The translations under genes and the position numbers were made by a program. Under the pieces are notes generated by a model, which did no database searches, had not been told where the DNA came from, and worked only from the letters and a program-made list of their open reading frames with translations. This document shows, in pieces, positions 12,045 through 24,387 of a DNA stretch of 64,000 nt. Source of the stretch: Eulemur rufifrons (Eukaryota; Chordata; Mammalia; Primates; Lemuridae); NCBI RefSeq assembly GCF_041146395.1, contig NC_091012.1:16916193-16980192 (forward strand), given 5' to 3'. Numbering within the stretch: the stretch's first letter is position 1; every line of letters starts with the position of its first letter.

Positions 12045-15000
12045 ATTTCAGCTTATTATGGCGGTACAAAATTTTAGGTTATCTATATTGCCCATGCCCC
12101 ACACTCCCCAGAGCCAGAGCTTCAAACGGGTCCATTCCCCAGATAGTGCTCATCGCATTCATTATGTAGATATACACCCATCTCCTCCCCCCTCCCCCAT
12201 ATCTGCACGACACACAATTGGTGTCATTCCCAAATGTGCACTTAGGCGATGATCAGGGAAACCAATTTGCTGGTGAGTAAATGTGGTGCTTATTTTTCCA
12301 TTCTTGGGATACTTCACTTGATATAAAGTGTTCCAACTCTCTCCAGGAGAACCACAGAGATGTCGTATCTTCATTATTTCTTATAGCTGAGTAATATTCC
12401 ATGGTATACATATACCACAGCTTACTAATCCAATCATGTATTGATGGGCATTTGGGTTGTTTCCACATCTATGCTATTGTGAATTGTGCTGCTATAAACA
12501 TTCGGGTACATGTGTCTTTGTTACAGAATGACCTTTTTTCCTTTGGGTATATGCCCAGTAATGGGATTGCTGGATCGAATGGCAGGTCTACTTGAATCTG
12601 TTTAAGATACCTCCATAATGCTTTCCACAGGGGTTACACTAGTTTGCAGTCCCACCAGCAGTGTATGAGTGTTCCTGTCTCTCCACATCCACGCCAACGT
12701 GTGTTGCTTTGGGTTTTCATGATAAAGGCCATTTTCACTAGGGTTAAGTGATATCTCAATGTGGTTTTGATTTGCATTTCCCTGATGATTAGGGATGTTG
12801 AGCATTTTTTCATATGTTTGTTAGCCATTCTTATATCTTCTTTTGAGAAGTTTTTGTTCATGTCATTGGCCACTTTTTGATAGGGTTGTTTGATTTTTTC
12901 TTGCTGATTTTCCTGAGTTCTAAATATATTCTTGTTATCAGTCCTTTATCTGATGTGTAGTATGCAAAAATGTTTTCCCATTCTGTAGGTGGTCTGTTTA
13001 TTCTCTGGACTGTTTCTTTGGCTGTGCAGAAGCTTTTTAATTTAATCATATCCCTTTCATTTATTTTTGTTGCTGCTGTGATTGCCTTGGGGGTCTTCTT
13101 CATAAATTCTTTGCTTAGGCCAATGTCTGTAAGAGTCTTTCCTATATTTTCTTCTAGAATTCTGATTGTATCACACCTAAGGTTTAAGTCTGTTATCCAC
13201 CGTGATTTGATTTTTGTGAGAGGTGAAAGCTGTGGGTCTTGTTTCAGTCTTCTACAAGTGGCTAACCAATTCTCCCAGCACCGTTTATTGAATAGAGATT
13301 CTTGTCCCCAGAGTATATTCTTTCCTGCTTTGTCAAAAATTAGGTGACTATATGAGGATGGTTCTATATTTGGATTTTCTGTTGTGTTCCACTGGTCTGT
13401 GTCCCTGTACTTGTGCCAATACCAGGCTGTTTCAAGAGCCACGGCCTTGTAGTATAGTTTCAGGTCTGGAAAATTAATACCTCCCATTTTGTTTTTGTTG
13501 CTTAAAATTGCTTTTGCTATACGGGGTCTTCTCTGGTTCCATACAAAGTGTATAATTATTTTCTCTACGTCTGTGAAGAATGATGTTGGTAATTTAATAG
13601 GGATTGCATTGAATCTGTAGATCACTTTGGGTAGTATAGACATTTTAACAATCCACGAGCATGGTATATTTTTCCATCTATTTGCAAGTTCTGCTATTTC
13701 TTTTCTCAGTGTTTCATAGTTTTCCTGATAGAGGTCCTTTACCTCTTTAGTTAGGTATATACCTAGATATTTCATTTTCTTTGTTGCTATTTTGAAGGGA
13801 ATTGAGTCTTTAATTTGGTTTTCCGATTGACTGTTATTGGCATATATAAATGCCTCTCATTTGTGTATGTTAATTTTGTAGCCTGAGACTTTGCTATATT
13901 CGTTAATCAATTCCAGGAGTCTCATGGTTGAATCCTGGGGGTTTTCCAGATATAAAATCATATCATCAGCAAAAAGTGAGAGTTTGATCTCTTGCTTCCC
14001 TATTTGGACTCCCTTGATTCTGCTCTCTTGCCTGATAGCTCTCGCAAGGACTTCCAATACTATGTTGAAAAGTAATGGGGACAGTGGGCAGCCCTGTTTG
14101 GTTCCAGTTCTAAGTGGGAGTGCTTTTAATTTTTCCCCATTCAGAATGATGTTGGCTGTAGGTTTGTCATATATGGCTCGTATAATTTTTAGGTAGGTTC
14201 CATCTACGCCTATTTTGTTAAGGGTTTTTATCATAAAAGGGTGTTGAATTTTGTCAAATGCTTTTTCTGCATCTAATGAGAGTATCATATGGTTTTTGTT
14301 TTTGCTTCTATTTATGTGGTGAATTACATTTATAGATTTACGTATGTTGAACCACCCCTGCATCTCGGGGATGAAGCCCACTTGGTCGTGGTGGATTATT
14401 TTTTTGATAAGTATGGGATTCGATTTGCTAGTATTTTATTGAAAATTTTTGCATCTATATTCATGAGGGAAATTGGTCTGTAGTTCTCTATTTTTGTTGT
14501 GTCCTTTCCTGGTTTTGGTATCAATGTTACATTGGCTTGGTAGAACATGTTGGGGAGAATTCCATCCTTCTCAATATTGGAGAATAGTTTATGTAGGATG
14601 GGCACCAGTTCTTCTTTGTATGTATGGTAAAATTCAGGTGTGAACCCATCTGGACCAGGGCTTTTGTTTTTGGGAAGGTTTTTTATTGCTGTTTCGATTT
14701 CAGTTCTTGATATTGGTCTGTTCAGATAATCTATTTCTTCCTTGTTGAGCCTGGGAATACTAAATGTTTCTAAAACTTAGTCCATTTCCTCCGCATTCTC
14801 CAGTTTGTGTGCATAAAGATTTTTGTAGAATTCATAGATGATATCTTGTATCTCTGTAGCATGGGTTGTGATTTCTCCTTTCATGTTCCTAATGGAGGTT
14901 ATTAGAGATTTTACTTTTGTGCTCTTGGTTAGTCTAGCCAGAGGTGTGTCTATTTGGTTTATCTTTTCAAAGAACCAACTTTTTGTTTTATTAATTTCCC

Positions 15001-16998
15001 TTATAGTTTCTTCGTTGTCCTTTTTCATTTAATTCTGATTTGATCTTAGTAATTTCTCGCCTTCTGCTGGGTTTGGGGTCGTTCTGTTCTTCTTTCTCCA
15101 GCTCTTTGAGTCTATTCGTTAGGTTGTCTATTTGCATGTTTTCTGTCTTTTTGATATAGGCATTTATGGATATGAATTTTCCTCTCAGGACTGCTTTAGC
15201 TGCATCCCATAGATTTTGATAAGTTGTATCTCCATTGTCATTTAATTCAAAGAAATTTTTTATTGCCATCTTGATTTCTTCTTCTATAGAATAATTATTC
15301 AGGAGAAGGTTATTTAGCTTCCATGACTTTGAGTAAGAGTGAGGGTTTCTGTTTGTGATCATTGTTACTTTTATTCCGCTGTGATCTGAGAAGATGCATG
15401 GTATAATTTCTATTTTTTTGAATTTTTGAAGACATGATTTATGTCCTAGGACATGGTCAATCTTAGAGAATGTCCTGTGAGCTGATGAGAAGAATGTATA
15501 TTCTGTGGAGTTTGGGTAGAATGTCCTATAGATGTCAGCCATGCCCATTTGTTCTAGCATTCTATTGAGGTCCATTATGTCTTTGTTTATTTTCTGTTTA
15601 GAGGATCTGTCCTGTACTGTCAGTGGGGTGTTAAAGTCTCCAGCTATTACAGTATTGTTATCTATCATTTGGTTGAGATCTAGTAGGGTTTGCTTTATGA
15701 ATCTAGGTGCACCTAGGTTGGGTGCATATATATTGAGTATAGTCATGGCTTCTTGTTGAATTATACCATTAACCAGTCTGTAGTAGCCATCTTTGTCTTT
15801 TATTATTTTTGTTGGTTTGAAAGCTAAGTTATTGGAAATTAAGATTGCCATACCAGCTTTCTTTTGTTTACCGTTTGCTTGAAATACCGATTTCCATCCT
15901 TTTATTTTCAGTCTAAATGCATCTTTGCAGGTTAGGTGAGTTTCTTGAAGACAGCAGATACTTGGATTGTGTTTTTTTATCCATTGGGCCAGTCTATGTC
16001 TCTTGAGTGGGGAATTCAAGCCATTCACATTTATTGAGAAAACTGATAAGTGAGACAGTTTTTTGTTCAGCATGTTGGGTAGAACTTCATTGTGATGTTT
16101 TCTCTCCTGGGCCATTGTGGTATCTGGAATTTGATCCTTAGCTCTTGAGTAGTTTTACATTCGTGGATCTTTCTTGTGCTGATCTGTGTGTAACTCTCTT
16201 TTGAATACTTCTTGGAGGGCTGATCTTGTCTTGGTGAATTCCCTCAACCTTTGTTTATCTGAGAATGTGTTAATTTCTCCTTCGCATAAAAAACTTAGCT
16301 TAGCTGGGTACAAGATTCTAGGCTGGGCATTATTCTGTTTCAGAAGCATGAAAATGGGGCCCCAACCACTTCTTGCTTGTAAGGTGTCAGCTGAGAAATC
16401 TGGCGTAATTCTGATGGGTTTTCCTTTGTAAGTTACTTCTTTCTTTCTCCTTACAGCTCAGAGAAGGGACTCTTTAGTGGATATTTTGGTCAGCCTGATG
16501 ACTACGTGGCGTGGTGTTTTCCTATTTGCTATGAATCTCCCAGGGGTCCTTTGAGCTTCTTGAATCTGTATGTCTAGAGTTTTAGCAAGGCCTGGAAAAT
16601 TTTCCTCGACTATGTCTTCAAATAGCTTGTCCAACCCTTACTTATTATCTTCTTCACCCTCAGGAATGCCAATAACTCTCAAGTTAGGTGTCTTCACATA
16701 ATCCCACATTTCTTGAAGACTCAGATGATTTCTCTTACTTCTTTGATCTATCTCTGGGACTGACTTATTTAGTTGGAAAGAGTTATCTTCAATTTCTAAG
16801 ATTCTTTCCTCTGTTTGATCTACCCTGCTCTTGAGACTTTCCACAGTGTTTTGTAGCTCTCTGAGTGAATTTTTCATTTCTAGGAGTTCAGTTTGGTTTT
16901 TCTTTAATATTTCAATTTCTTTAGTGAATTTTTCCTCCAAATCCTGTATTTTTTTTGTGGTTTCCTTGTGTTGTTTATCCATTGATTCTTTTTTTTTT
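12045..16998 (-). mobile_element. Young LINE-1 copy B, 5' truncated in ORF1
   Basis: The 3' terminus (TTTCAGCTTATTATGGCGG) is at 12045, the 3' UTR runs to about 12250, ORF2 to 16115 and part of ORF1 to 16998. The ORF2 start and endonuclease part (14991-16115) has [25 protein letters not shown] and SDHSGIKV, and the reverse-transcriptase FADD box is kept in the 13857-14381 segment. ORF2 is broken by frame changes near 15020, by stops, and by loss of a few codons near 13650 (GRIN missing before VKMSILPK). ORF1 keeps its coiled-coil part (16638-16982) but has a stop next to 16638. The copy stops at the ORF1 sequence GAATCAATGG against a T-run belonging to its neighbour, so it looks inserted at the tail of copy C. 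Confidence 0.9.
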
Positions 16999-17155
16999 TT
17001 TTTTGTAGTTTACTGATTTTTTTTTTTGTTAGATACAGTATGTCCTCATAATGTATACATTATTTCTTGTACAATGATATGAAATAATATGGGAAATACT
17101 CATGATAAATTTTTAAGTGAACAGTGCAAGTTAAAAACAATAGTTTCATATTTTT
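16999..17155 (-). other. Non-L1 stretch with two A-tails (candidate 3' transduction of copy C)
   Basis: In the sense of the L1 copies (- strand), copy C's 3' UTR ends in a G-rich block and a short A-run, followed by about 110 bp of unrelated AT-rich sequence, an A-run, a 12-bp spacer and a second A-run of about 18, after which copy B begins. Unique sequence ending in an A-tail downstream of an L1 is what read-through 3' transduction leaves. A simple deletion plus flanking DNA is the alternative. Confidence 0.5.
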
Positions 17156-17317
17156 TCCCCACCCCCCCTTTCCCGAGTCAGCACCTTCAAGTGTTACCAC
17201 TCCCCAAACGGTGCGCAATGCACTCATTGTGTAGGCATATCCCCATCCCCTCCCCCACCCCCCACCTCAGTCTGATGTCCAATTGGTGTCGTTCCCAGAT
17301 ATGTATTTAGGGGATGA

Positions 17318-20300
17318 TCAGGGAAACCAATTTTCTGGTGAGTACATGTGATGCTTGTTTTTCCATTCTTGGGATACTTCACTTAATATAATGGGTTCCA
17401 AATCTCTCCAGGAGAACCATAGAGATGTCGTATCTTCATCATTCCTTATAGCTGAGTAATATTCCATGGTATACGTATACCACAGTTTACTAATCCAATC
17501 AAGTATTGATGGGCATTTGGGTTGTTTCCACATCTTTGCTATTGTGAATTGTGCTGCTATAAACATTTGGGTACATGTGCCTTTGTTACAGAATGACCTT
17601 TTTTCCTTTGGGTATATGCCCAGTAATGGGATTGCTGGGTCAAATGGCAGGTCTACTTGAATCTGTTTAAGATACCTCCATAATGCTTTCCACAGGGGTT
17701 GCACTAGTTTGCAGTCCCACCAGCAGTGTATGAGTGTTCCTGTCTCTCCACACCCATGCCAACATGTGTTGTTTTGGGTTTTTTTGATAAAGGCCATTCT
17801 CACTGGGGTTAAGTGATATCTCATTGTGGTTTTGATTTGCATTTCCCTGATGATTAGAGATGTTGAACACTTTTTCATATGTTTGTTAGCCATTTTTATA
17901 TCTTCTTTTGAAAAATTTCTATTCATGTCCTTTGCCCACTTTTTGATAGGGTTGCTTGATTTTTTCTTGCTGATTTTCCTGAGTTCTAAATAGATTCTTG
18001 TTATCAGTCCTTTATCTGATGTGTAGTATGTAAAAATGTTTTCCCATTCTGTAGGTGGTCTGTTTATTCTCTGGACTGTTTCTTTGGCTGTGCAGAAACT
18101 TTTTAATTTAATCATGCCCCATTCATTTATTTTTGTTGCTGCTGTGAATGCCTTGGGGGTCTTCTTCATAAATTCTTTGCCTAGGCCAATGTCTGTAAGA
18201 GTCTTTCCTATATTTTCTTCTAGAATTCTGATTGTATCACGCCTAAGGTTTAAGTCTGTTATCCACCGTGATTTGATTTTTGGGAGAGGTGAAAGCTGTG
18301 GGTCCTGTTTCAGTCTTCTACAAGTGGCTAACCAATTCTCCCAGCACCATTTGTTGAATAGGGATTCTTGTCCCCAGAGTATATTCTTTCCCGCTTTGTC
18401 AAAAATTAGGTGACTATATGAGGATGGTTCTATATTTGGATTTTCTGTTGTGTTCCACTGGTCTGTGTCCCTGCACTTGTGCCAATACCAGGCTGTTTTA
18501 AGAACCACGGCCTTGTAGTATTGTTTGAGGTCTGGCAAATTAATACCTCCCATTTTGTTTTTGTTGCTTAAAATTGCTTTTGCTACACGGGGTCTTCTTT
18601 GATTCCATACAAAGTGTATAATTATTTTCTCTATGTCTGTAAAGAATGATGTTGGTAATTTAATAGGGATTGCATTGAATCTGTAGATCACTTTGGGAAG
18701 TATACACATTTTAACAATGTTGATTCTTCCGATCCACGAGCATGGTATATTTTTCCATCTATTTGCATGTTCTGCTATTTCTTTTCTCAGTGTTTCATAG
18801 TTTTCCTTATAGAGGTCCTTTACCTCTTTAGTTAGATATATACCTAGATATTTTATTTTCTTTGTTGCTATTTTGAAGGGTATTGAGTCTTTAATTTGGT
18901 TTTCCGATTGACTGTTATTGGCATATATAAATGCCTCTGATTTGTGTATATTAATTTTGTAGCCTGAGACTTTGCTGTATTCGTTAATCAATTCCAGGAG
19001 TCTCTTGGTTGAATCCTGGGGGTTTTCCAGATATAACATCATATCATCAGCAAAAAGTGAGAGTTTGATCTCTTGCTTCCCTATTTGGACTCCCTTGATT
19101 CTGCTCTCTTGCCTGATAGCTCTCGCAAGGACTTCCAATACTATGTTGAAAAGTAATGGAGACAATGGGCAGCCTTGTCTGGTTCCAGTTCTAAGTGGGA
19201 GTGCTTTCAGTTTTTCCCCATTCAGTATGATGTTGGCTGTGGGTTTGTCATATATGGCTTGTATCATTTTTAGGTAGGTTCCATCAATGCCTATTTTGTT
19301 AAGCGTTTTTATCATAAAAGGGTGTTGAATTTTGTCAAATGCTTTTTCTGCATCTAATGAGAGTATCATATGGTTTTTGTTTTTGCTTCTATTTATGTGG
19401 TGAATTACATTTATAGATTTACGTATGTTGAACCACCCCTGCATCTCGGGGATGAAGCCCACTTGGTCGTGGTGGATTACTTTTTTGATAAGTACTTGGA
19501 TTCGATTTGCTAGTATTTTATTGAAAATTTTTGCATCTATATTCATGAGGGAAATTGGTCTGTAGTTCTCTATTTTTGTTGTGTCCTTTCCAGGTTTTGG
19601 TATTAATGTTATATTGGCTTGGTAGAACGTGTTGGGGAGAACTCCATCCTTCTCAATATTGGAGAATAGTTTATGTAGGATGGGCACCAGTTCTTCTTTG
19701 TATGTATGGTAAAATTCAGGTGTGACCCCATCTGGACCAGGGCTTTTGCTTTTGGGAAGGTTTTTTATTGCTGTTTCGATTTCAGTTCTTGATATTGGTC
19801 TGTTCAGGTAATCTATTTCTTGCTGGTTGAGCCTGGGAAGACTATGTGTTTCTAAAAATTTGTCCATTTCCTCCAAGTTCTCCAATTTGTGTGCATAAAG
19901 ATTTTTGTAGAATTCATAGATGATGTCTTGTATCTCTGTAGCATCGGTTGTGATTTCTCCTTTCATGTTCCTAATGGAGGTTATTAGAGATTTTAGTTTT
20001 GTGCTCTTGGTTAGTCTAGCCAGAGGTGTGTCTATTTGGTTTATCATTTCAAAGAACCAACTTTTTGTTTTATTAATTTCCCTTATAGTTTCTTTGTTGT
20101 CCTTTTCATTTAATTCTGATTTGATCTTAGTAATTTCTCGCCTTCTGCTGGGTTTGGGGTCCTTCTGTTCTTCTTTCTCCAGCTCTTTGAGTCTATTCGT
20201 TAGGTTGTCTATTTGCATGTTTTCTGTCTTTTTGATATAGGCATTTATGGATATGAATTTTCCTCTCAGGACTGCTTTAGCTGCATCCCATAGATTTTGA

Positions 20301-21196
20301 TAAGTTGTATCTCCATTGTCATTTAATTCAAAGAAATTTTTTATTGCCATCTTGATTTCTTCTTCTATAGAATAATTATTCAGGAGAAGGTTATTTAGCT
20401 TCCATGACTTTGAGTAAGAGTGAGGGTTTCTGTTTGTGATCATTGTTACTTTTATTCCGCTGTGATCTGAGAAGATGCATGGTATAATTTCTATTTTTTT
20501 GAATTTTTGAAGACATGATTTATGTCCTAGGACATGGTCAATCTTAGAGAATGTCCCGTGAGCTGATGAGAAGAATGTATATTCTGTGGAGTTTGGGTAG
20601 AATGTCCTATAGATGTCAGCCATGCCCATTTGTTCTAGCATTCTATTGAGGTCCATTATGTCTTTGTTTATTTTCTGTTTAGAGGATCTGTCCTGTACTG
20701 TCAGTGGGGTGTTAAAGTCTCCAGCTATTACAGTATTGTTATCTATCATTTGCTTGAGATCTAGTAGGGTTTGCTTTATGAATCTAGGTGCACCTAGGTT
20801 GGGTGCATATATATTGAGTATAGTCATGGCTTTTTGATGAATTGTGCCTTTAATCAGTATGTAGTAGCCATCTTTGTCTTTTATTATTTTTGTTGGTTTG
20901 AAAGCTAAGTGATTGGAAATTAAGATTGCCACACCAGCTTTCTTTTGTTTACCATTTGCTTGAAATACCGATTTCCATCCTTTTATTTTCAGTCTAAATG
21001 CATCTTTGCAGGTTAGGTGAGTTTCTTGAAGACAGCAGATACTTGGATTGTATTTTTTTATCCATTGGGCCAGTCTATGTCTCTTGAGCGGGGAGTTCAA
21101 GCCATTCACATTTATTGAGAAAACTGATAAGTGAGACAATTTTTTGTTCAGCTTGTTGGGTAGAACTTCATTGTGATATTTTCTCTCCTGGGCCAT
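17318..21196 (-). CDS. L1 ORF2p, intact (endonuclease / reverse transcriptase)
   Basis: The uninterrupted 1292-codon frame encodes the L1 enzyme that nicks genomic DNA and reverse transcribes RNA at the nick. The N-terminal AP-endonuclease domain (about residues 20-255) shows [26 protein letters not shown] and FSDHSGIKV, which hold the Asn, Glu, Tyr, Asp and catalytic His positions. The RT domain has [43 protein letters not shown] and the catalytic FADD near residue 720. The C-terminal segment has the CX3CX7HX4C cluster in [17 protein letters not shown]. Human ORF2p is 1275 residues, so this copy is full length with a slightly longer N-terminus. The start is the first ATG, 39 bp after ORF1, as is normal for bicistronic L1. 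Whether it is expressed cannot be seen. Confidence 0.9.
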   Translation of the reverse strand: MAQERKYHNEVLPNKLNKKLSHLSVFSINVNGLNSPLKRHRLAQWIKKYNPSICCLQETHLTCKDAFRLKIKGWKSVFQANGKQKKAGVAILISNHLAFKPTKIIKDKDGYYILIKGTIHQKAMTILNIYAPNLGAPRFIKQTLLDLKQMIDNNTVIAGDFNTPLTVQDRSSKQKINKDIMDLNRMLEQMGMADIYRTFYPNSTEYTFFSSAHGTFSKIDHVLGHKSCLQKFKKIEIIPCIFSDHSGIKVTMITNRNPHSYSKSWKLNNLLLNNYSIEEEIKMAIKNFFELNDNGDTTYQNLWDAAKAVLRGKFISINAYIKKTENMQIDNLTNRLKELEKEEQKDPKPSRRREITKIKSELNEKDNKETIREINKTKSWFFEMINQIDTPLARLTKSTKLKSLITSIRNMKGEITTDATEIQDIIYEFYKNLYAHKLENLEEMDKFLETHSLPRLNQQEIDYLNRPISRTEIETAIKNLPKSKSPGPDGVTPEFYHTYKEELVPILHKLFSNIEKDGVLPNTFYQANITLIPKPGKDTTKIENYRPISLMNIDAKIFNKILANRIQVLIKKVIHHDQVGFIPEMQGWFNIRKSINVIHHINRSKNKNHMILSLDAEKAFDKIQHPFMIKTLNKIGIDGTYLKMIQAIYDKPTANIILNGEKLKALPLRTGTRQGCPLSPLLFNIVLEVLARAIRQESRIKGVQIGKQEIKLSLFADDMMLYLENPQDSTKRLLELINEYSKVSGYKINIHKSEAFIYANNSQSENQIKDSIPFKIATKKIKYLGIYLTKEVKDLYKENYETLRKEIAEHANRWKNIPCSWIGRINIVKMCILPKVIYRFNAIPIKLPTSFFTDIEKIIIHFVWNQRRPRVAKAILSNKNKMGGINLPDLKQYYKAVVLKTAWYWHKCRDTDQWNTTENPNIEPSSYSHLIFDKAGKNILWGQESLFNKWCWENWLATCRRLKQDPQLSPLPKIKSRWITDLNLRRDTIRILEENIGKTLTDIGLGKEFMKKTPKAFTAATKINEWGMIKLKSFCTAKETVQRINRPPTEWENIFTYYTSDKGLITRIYLELRKISKKKSSNPIKKWAKDMNRNFSKEDIKMANKHMKKCSTSLIIREMQIKTTMRYHLTPVRMAFIKKTQNNTCWHGCGETGTLIHCWWDCKLVQPLWKALWRYLKQIQVDLPFDPAIPLLGIYPKEKRSFCNKGTCTQMFIAAQFTIAKMWKQPKCPSILDWISKLWYTYTMEYYSAIRNDEDTTSLWFSWRDLEPIILSEVSQEWKNKHHMYSPENWFP

Positions 21197-21235
21197 TGTG
21201 GTATCTGGAATTTTATCTTTAGCTCATGAGTAGTT

Positions 21236-22239
21236 TTACATTCGTGGATCTTTCTTGTGCTGATCCGTGTGTAATTCTCTTTTGAGTACTTCTTGGAGGG
21301 CTGGTCTTGTCTTGGTGAATTCCCTCAACCTTTGTTTATCTGAGAATGTCTTGATTTCTCCTTCGTATAGAAAACTTAGCTTAGCTGGGTACAAGATTCT
21401 AGGCTGGGCATTATTCTGTTTCAGAAGCGTGAAAATGGGGCCCCAACCACTTCTTGCTTGTAAGGTTTCAGCTGAGAAATCTGGCGTAGTTCTGATGGGT
21501 TTTCCTTTGTATGTTACTTGTTTCTTTCTCCTTACAGCTCGGAGAAGGGACTCTTTAGTGGATATTTTGGTCAGCCTGTTGACTACATGGCGTGGTGTTT
21601 TCCTATTTGCTATGAATCTCCCAGGGGTCCTTTCAGCATCTTGAATCTGTATGTCTAGAGTATTGGCAAGGCCTGGAAAATTTTCCTCGATTATGTCTTC
21701 AAATAGCTTGTCCAACCCTTGCTTATTATCTTCTTCACCCTCAGGAATGCCAATAACTCTCAAATTAGGTTTCTTCACATAATCTCACATTTCTTGAAGA
21801 CTCAGATCATTTCTCTTACTTTTTCGATCTATCTCTGGGACTGACTTATTTAGTTGGAAGGAGTTATCTTCAATTTCGGAGATTCTTTCCTCTGTTTGAT
21901 CTACCCTGCTCTTGAGACTTTCCACAGTGTTTTGTAGCTCTCTGAGTGAATTCTTCATTTCTAGGAGTTCAGTTTGGTTTTTCTTCAATATTTCAATTTC
22001 TTTAGTGAATTTTTCCTCCAAATCCTGTGTTTTTTTGTGTTTTCCTTGTATTGTTTATCCATTGATTCTTGTATATTATTCAGCTTGTTTATAATCCATA
22101 ATTGGAATTCTTCCTGTGACATGTTGGTGTTTTGAGTCTGGTTTGTGTCAAATGGTTGGGAGCTGGTATTTCTCTTTGGGGATGAGCTTTCCATTTGATT
22201 CTTTGTGCTCTCCGTGTTTTTTCGCTGGGCCCTTCCCAT
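21236..22239 (-). pseudogene. L1 ORF1p of copy C, disabled by two lesions
   Basis: ORF1p is the trimeric RNA-binding chaperone of L1. The ATG is at 22239 (MGRAQRKNTESTKNQ), followed by a coiled coil (residues with LKKNQTELLEMKNSLREL and TVESLKSRVDQTEERI) and the RRM/C-terminal part (NLRVIGIPEGEEDNK to LHTDQHKKDP). Two lesions break it. One is a one-base loss in a T-run at 22031-22037 (seven T against eight in copy B), which shifts the frame after KENTKK. The other is a TGG-to-TGA stop at 21785-21787 where other copies read LQEMWDYVK. Without ORF1p the copy should be unable to move efficiently on its own. Confidence 0.88.
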
Positions 22240-24387
22240 CTAGATTTATCGTTGGATCTTTACTTATAGATTTAGTCTGGTTAACAGGACTCTTTGTGCT
22301 CTATTCTTAGGCTGTGAAACAGTCTAGGTATGTTGCTTCTTTTGGCAAGAGGGGGAGACTGTTGTGTATTGTTTAGAGATTTTTCTATTTCAGTTGGGGG
22401 ACTGCTTCTGATGGGTCCAATCCTAGAGGATTGGAGTGATCCAAGACCGCTTTGGCAAGTTAGGACACGGTGTTGTGGTCTTTCAGAAGGCAGGCAGGGT
22501 CCACTAGTAGTAGACCGAAATTCTCTTTGTTTGTTTGTTTGTTTGTTTCCCTTTTGTTCTTCCTCTATAGCGGTGGTTTCTGTCTCTATCCGCAGGAAAG
22601 ATACTACCTATGGGGAGTGGACGGTGCCCTCACTCGCTCAGCACCCCAGTTGCTGCAGCTCCCACAGGTAAAAGTCTGCCTTGGCCCAATGTCCCCAGGG
22701 ACCAGGCTCCACACTCTTGCTTCTTGAGAAGTATTCAGTGTTTACACATGGGCGGGGCCCCTATATAAGGTCCGTGGACCACGGGAGGGGGCCATCCAGG
22801 GAGCCTCTTGGCACCCTATTGCTCCGCAGTGACTTGGCTGTGGGCCCCAAGATGGCGATTGCGCGCCTGCAGATCGCCGACGCTGGAGGTGACTGCTCAG
22901 GTTTCGGTATGTACCAGAGCCAGGGTCCTGGCCCGTTCTGAAGCTCACCATGGCTCCCCAGTTAGAAGGCAAAAAGAGAGAAGAAACAAAAGAAAAAAGA
23001 AAAGAAAAGAAAGAAAAGAAAGAGAAGAAAAACAGAAAAGAAAAAAAGAAGAAAAAAAAATATATGTATATTAAAAAAACACAAAAAAACAAACCAAAAC
23101 ACCAAAAACACAAACAAAAAAGAACAAAAGCAAAACTACACAACACCACACCACACCGCAAAATGAAAAGCTACACAAATCTGAAGTATATAGTTCGGCG
23201 ACTCTACGTTTTTCTTTTTACGCGTTAGCGCAGCTCTGCCCCTTCACGCCCGCTCGGCACCTTTTGGGTCCTGAGCGGTTTCGCTGTCGATTTTAAGATG
23301 GTGCCTGCGCACCCGCCGAACTCCGGGGGTGGTAGGGATCTAGCTTCCGCGTTCAAAAGGCATGGCAGCCAGATGCCTGGAGGGCAAAGGTGCCCGCTAA
23401 GGCTGTCCGACTCGTGAGCCGCCACAAAAAAAAAAAACAAAAACAAAAAAAAAAACAGAAAAAAATACACCAAGAATAAAATATATAGTTCAGCGAGCGT
23501 ATTATTTTTATTTATTTATTTATTTTTTACACCTTAGTGCAGCTCCGCCCCTTCACGCCGAGCGCGGTCCCAGCGGAGATTCCCCCAGGGTCCAAGCTGT
23601 TCACCCTTTATTGTCTCCTGCCCAGCTGCTCATGCATATCCCGTGCTCCTGGCGTGGGTTCGGAGACCAGCGGAGGGCGCCGGGCAGAGAGAGCCGCTCG
23701 GCACCTTATGGCTCCCGAGCGTTTTCGCCTTCGCTTTAAAGATGGCACCCGCAGAGCTCCGGGGCTGGAGGGGACCGGCTCCCCGGCAGGCAGAGACCGC
23801 CACTGCCGGGGGGCTGGCGAGCAAGGACGCCCACTGGGGGCCAGCGCTGGAGAACCGCCGAAAAAGGCATCAAGGAGGCACAACGTAATTATATGTTCGG
23901 GGATCCTTTGTGCTTTTCTGCCCTGGCACAGGTCCGTCCCTCCTCACCAAGGGCTGTCTTAGCTGAGACCCCCCCAGGTTCTAAGCTATTTTCCCGAAAA
24001 AGCCTCCTGTCTGCAATACCTCACGTCTCCCTCGGTGATTCTGCACTGGCTTGAGGCAGGTCTCTAAACAATTGGGAGTGGAGGTCAGTGAGGAGAGTAA
24101 GCCGCTTTCCCAGGAGGCTGCCCCTGCCCCACCTGGAGGCGGGTGCAGCCGACCTGAGCTCTGCTGTCTACTGTCTGTCCCGCATTCTGCAGAATTTCGC
24201 AATCCTAATTTTCGTTCACCTCAGACCTCACTCACTCTGTTTGTCCCATGTTGATTTTCCGTGGATTCACACTGCTGTTCCTGTGTGGAAGCAGTCCTCT
24301 AGCGTTGTGGCAGGTCCGGATCCACAACTTCCTCACCGGGAGCGCGGATCCAGGCAGTGACCACCACTGCGCCATCTTCTCTCTCTT
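22240..24387 (-). promoter_or_regulatory. L1 5' UTR/promoter with repeated YY1-like units
   Basis: About 2.1 kb of CpG-rich DNA lies upstream of ORF1. The sense 5' end carries AAGATGGCG (+ strand GCCATCTT at 24371-24378), matching the YY1 site that fixes the start of transcription in human L1. Inside are three diverged copies of a block with the inverted form of the same core (AAGATGG on the + strand at 22849, 23295 and 23739), each followed or preceded by CTCGGCACC and CTCC/CCTGAG motifs and separated by A/T or purine-rich spacers (22965-23060 purine run, 23424-23466 A-run). A GTTT microsatellite is at about 22529-22550. Confidence 0.75.

Larger units (their letters stand above)
17156..24387 (-). 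mobile_element. Young full-length LINE-1 copy C
   Basis: This element is complete at its 5' end. In sense order it has a 5' UTR (24387 to 22240) starting with a YY1-like AAGATGGCG, ORF1 (22239 to 21236) with two lesions, a 39-bp inter-ORF spacer, an intact ORF2 (21196 to 17318) and a shortened G-rich 3' UTR. The last roughly 150 bp of the normal 3' UTR, present in the 34.6 kb copy, are absent. It is the least decayed L1 in the window and sits antisense in the KRAB-ZNF intron. Confidence 0.9.

Noticed and set aside
22742..23228. Frames rich in Phe/Leu or Lys/Glu near 23 kb and near 41 kb
   Set aside because: They are translations of purine/pyrimidine runs inside the L1 5' UTR of copies C and E.
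23608..23962. Apparent Arg/Pro-rich protein in a CpG-rich region
   Set aside because: It aligns with the L1 5' UTR of copy E (about 40,400-40,650) and is promoter sequence, not a CpG-island gene.
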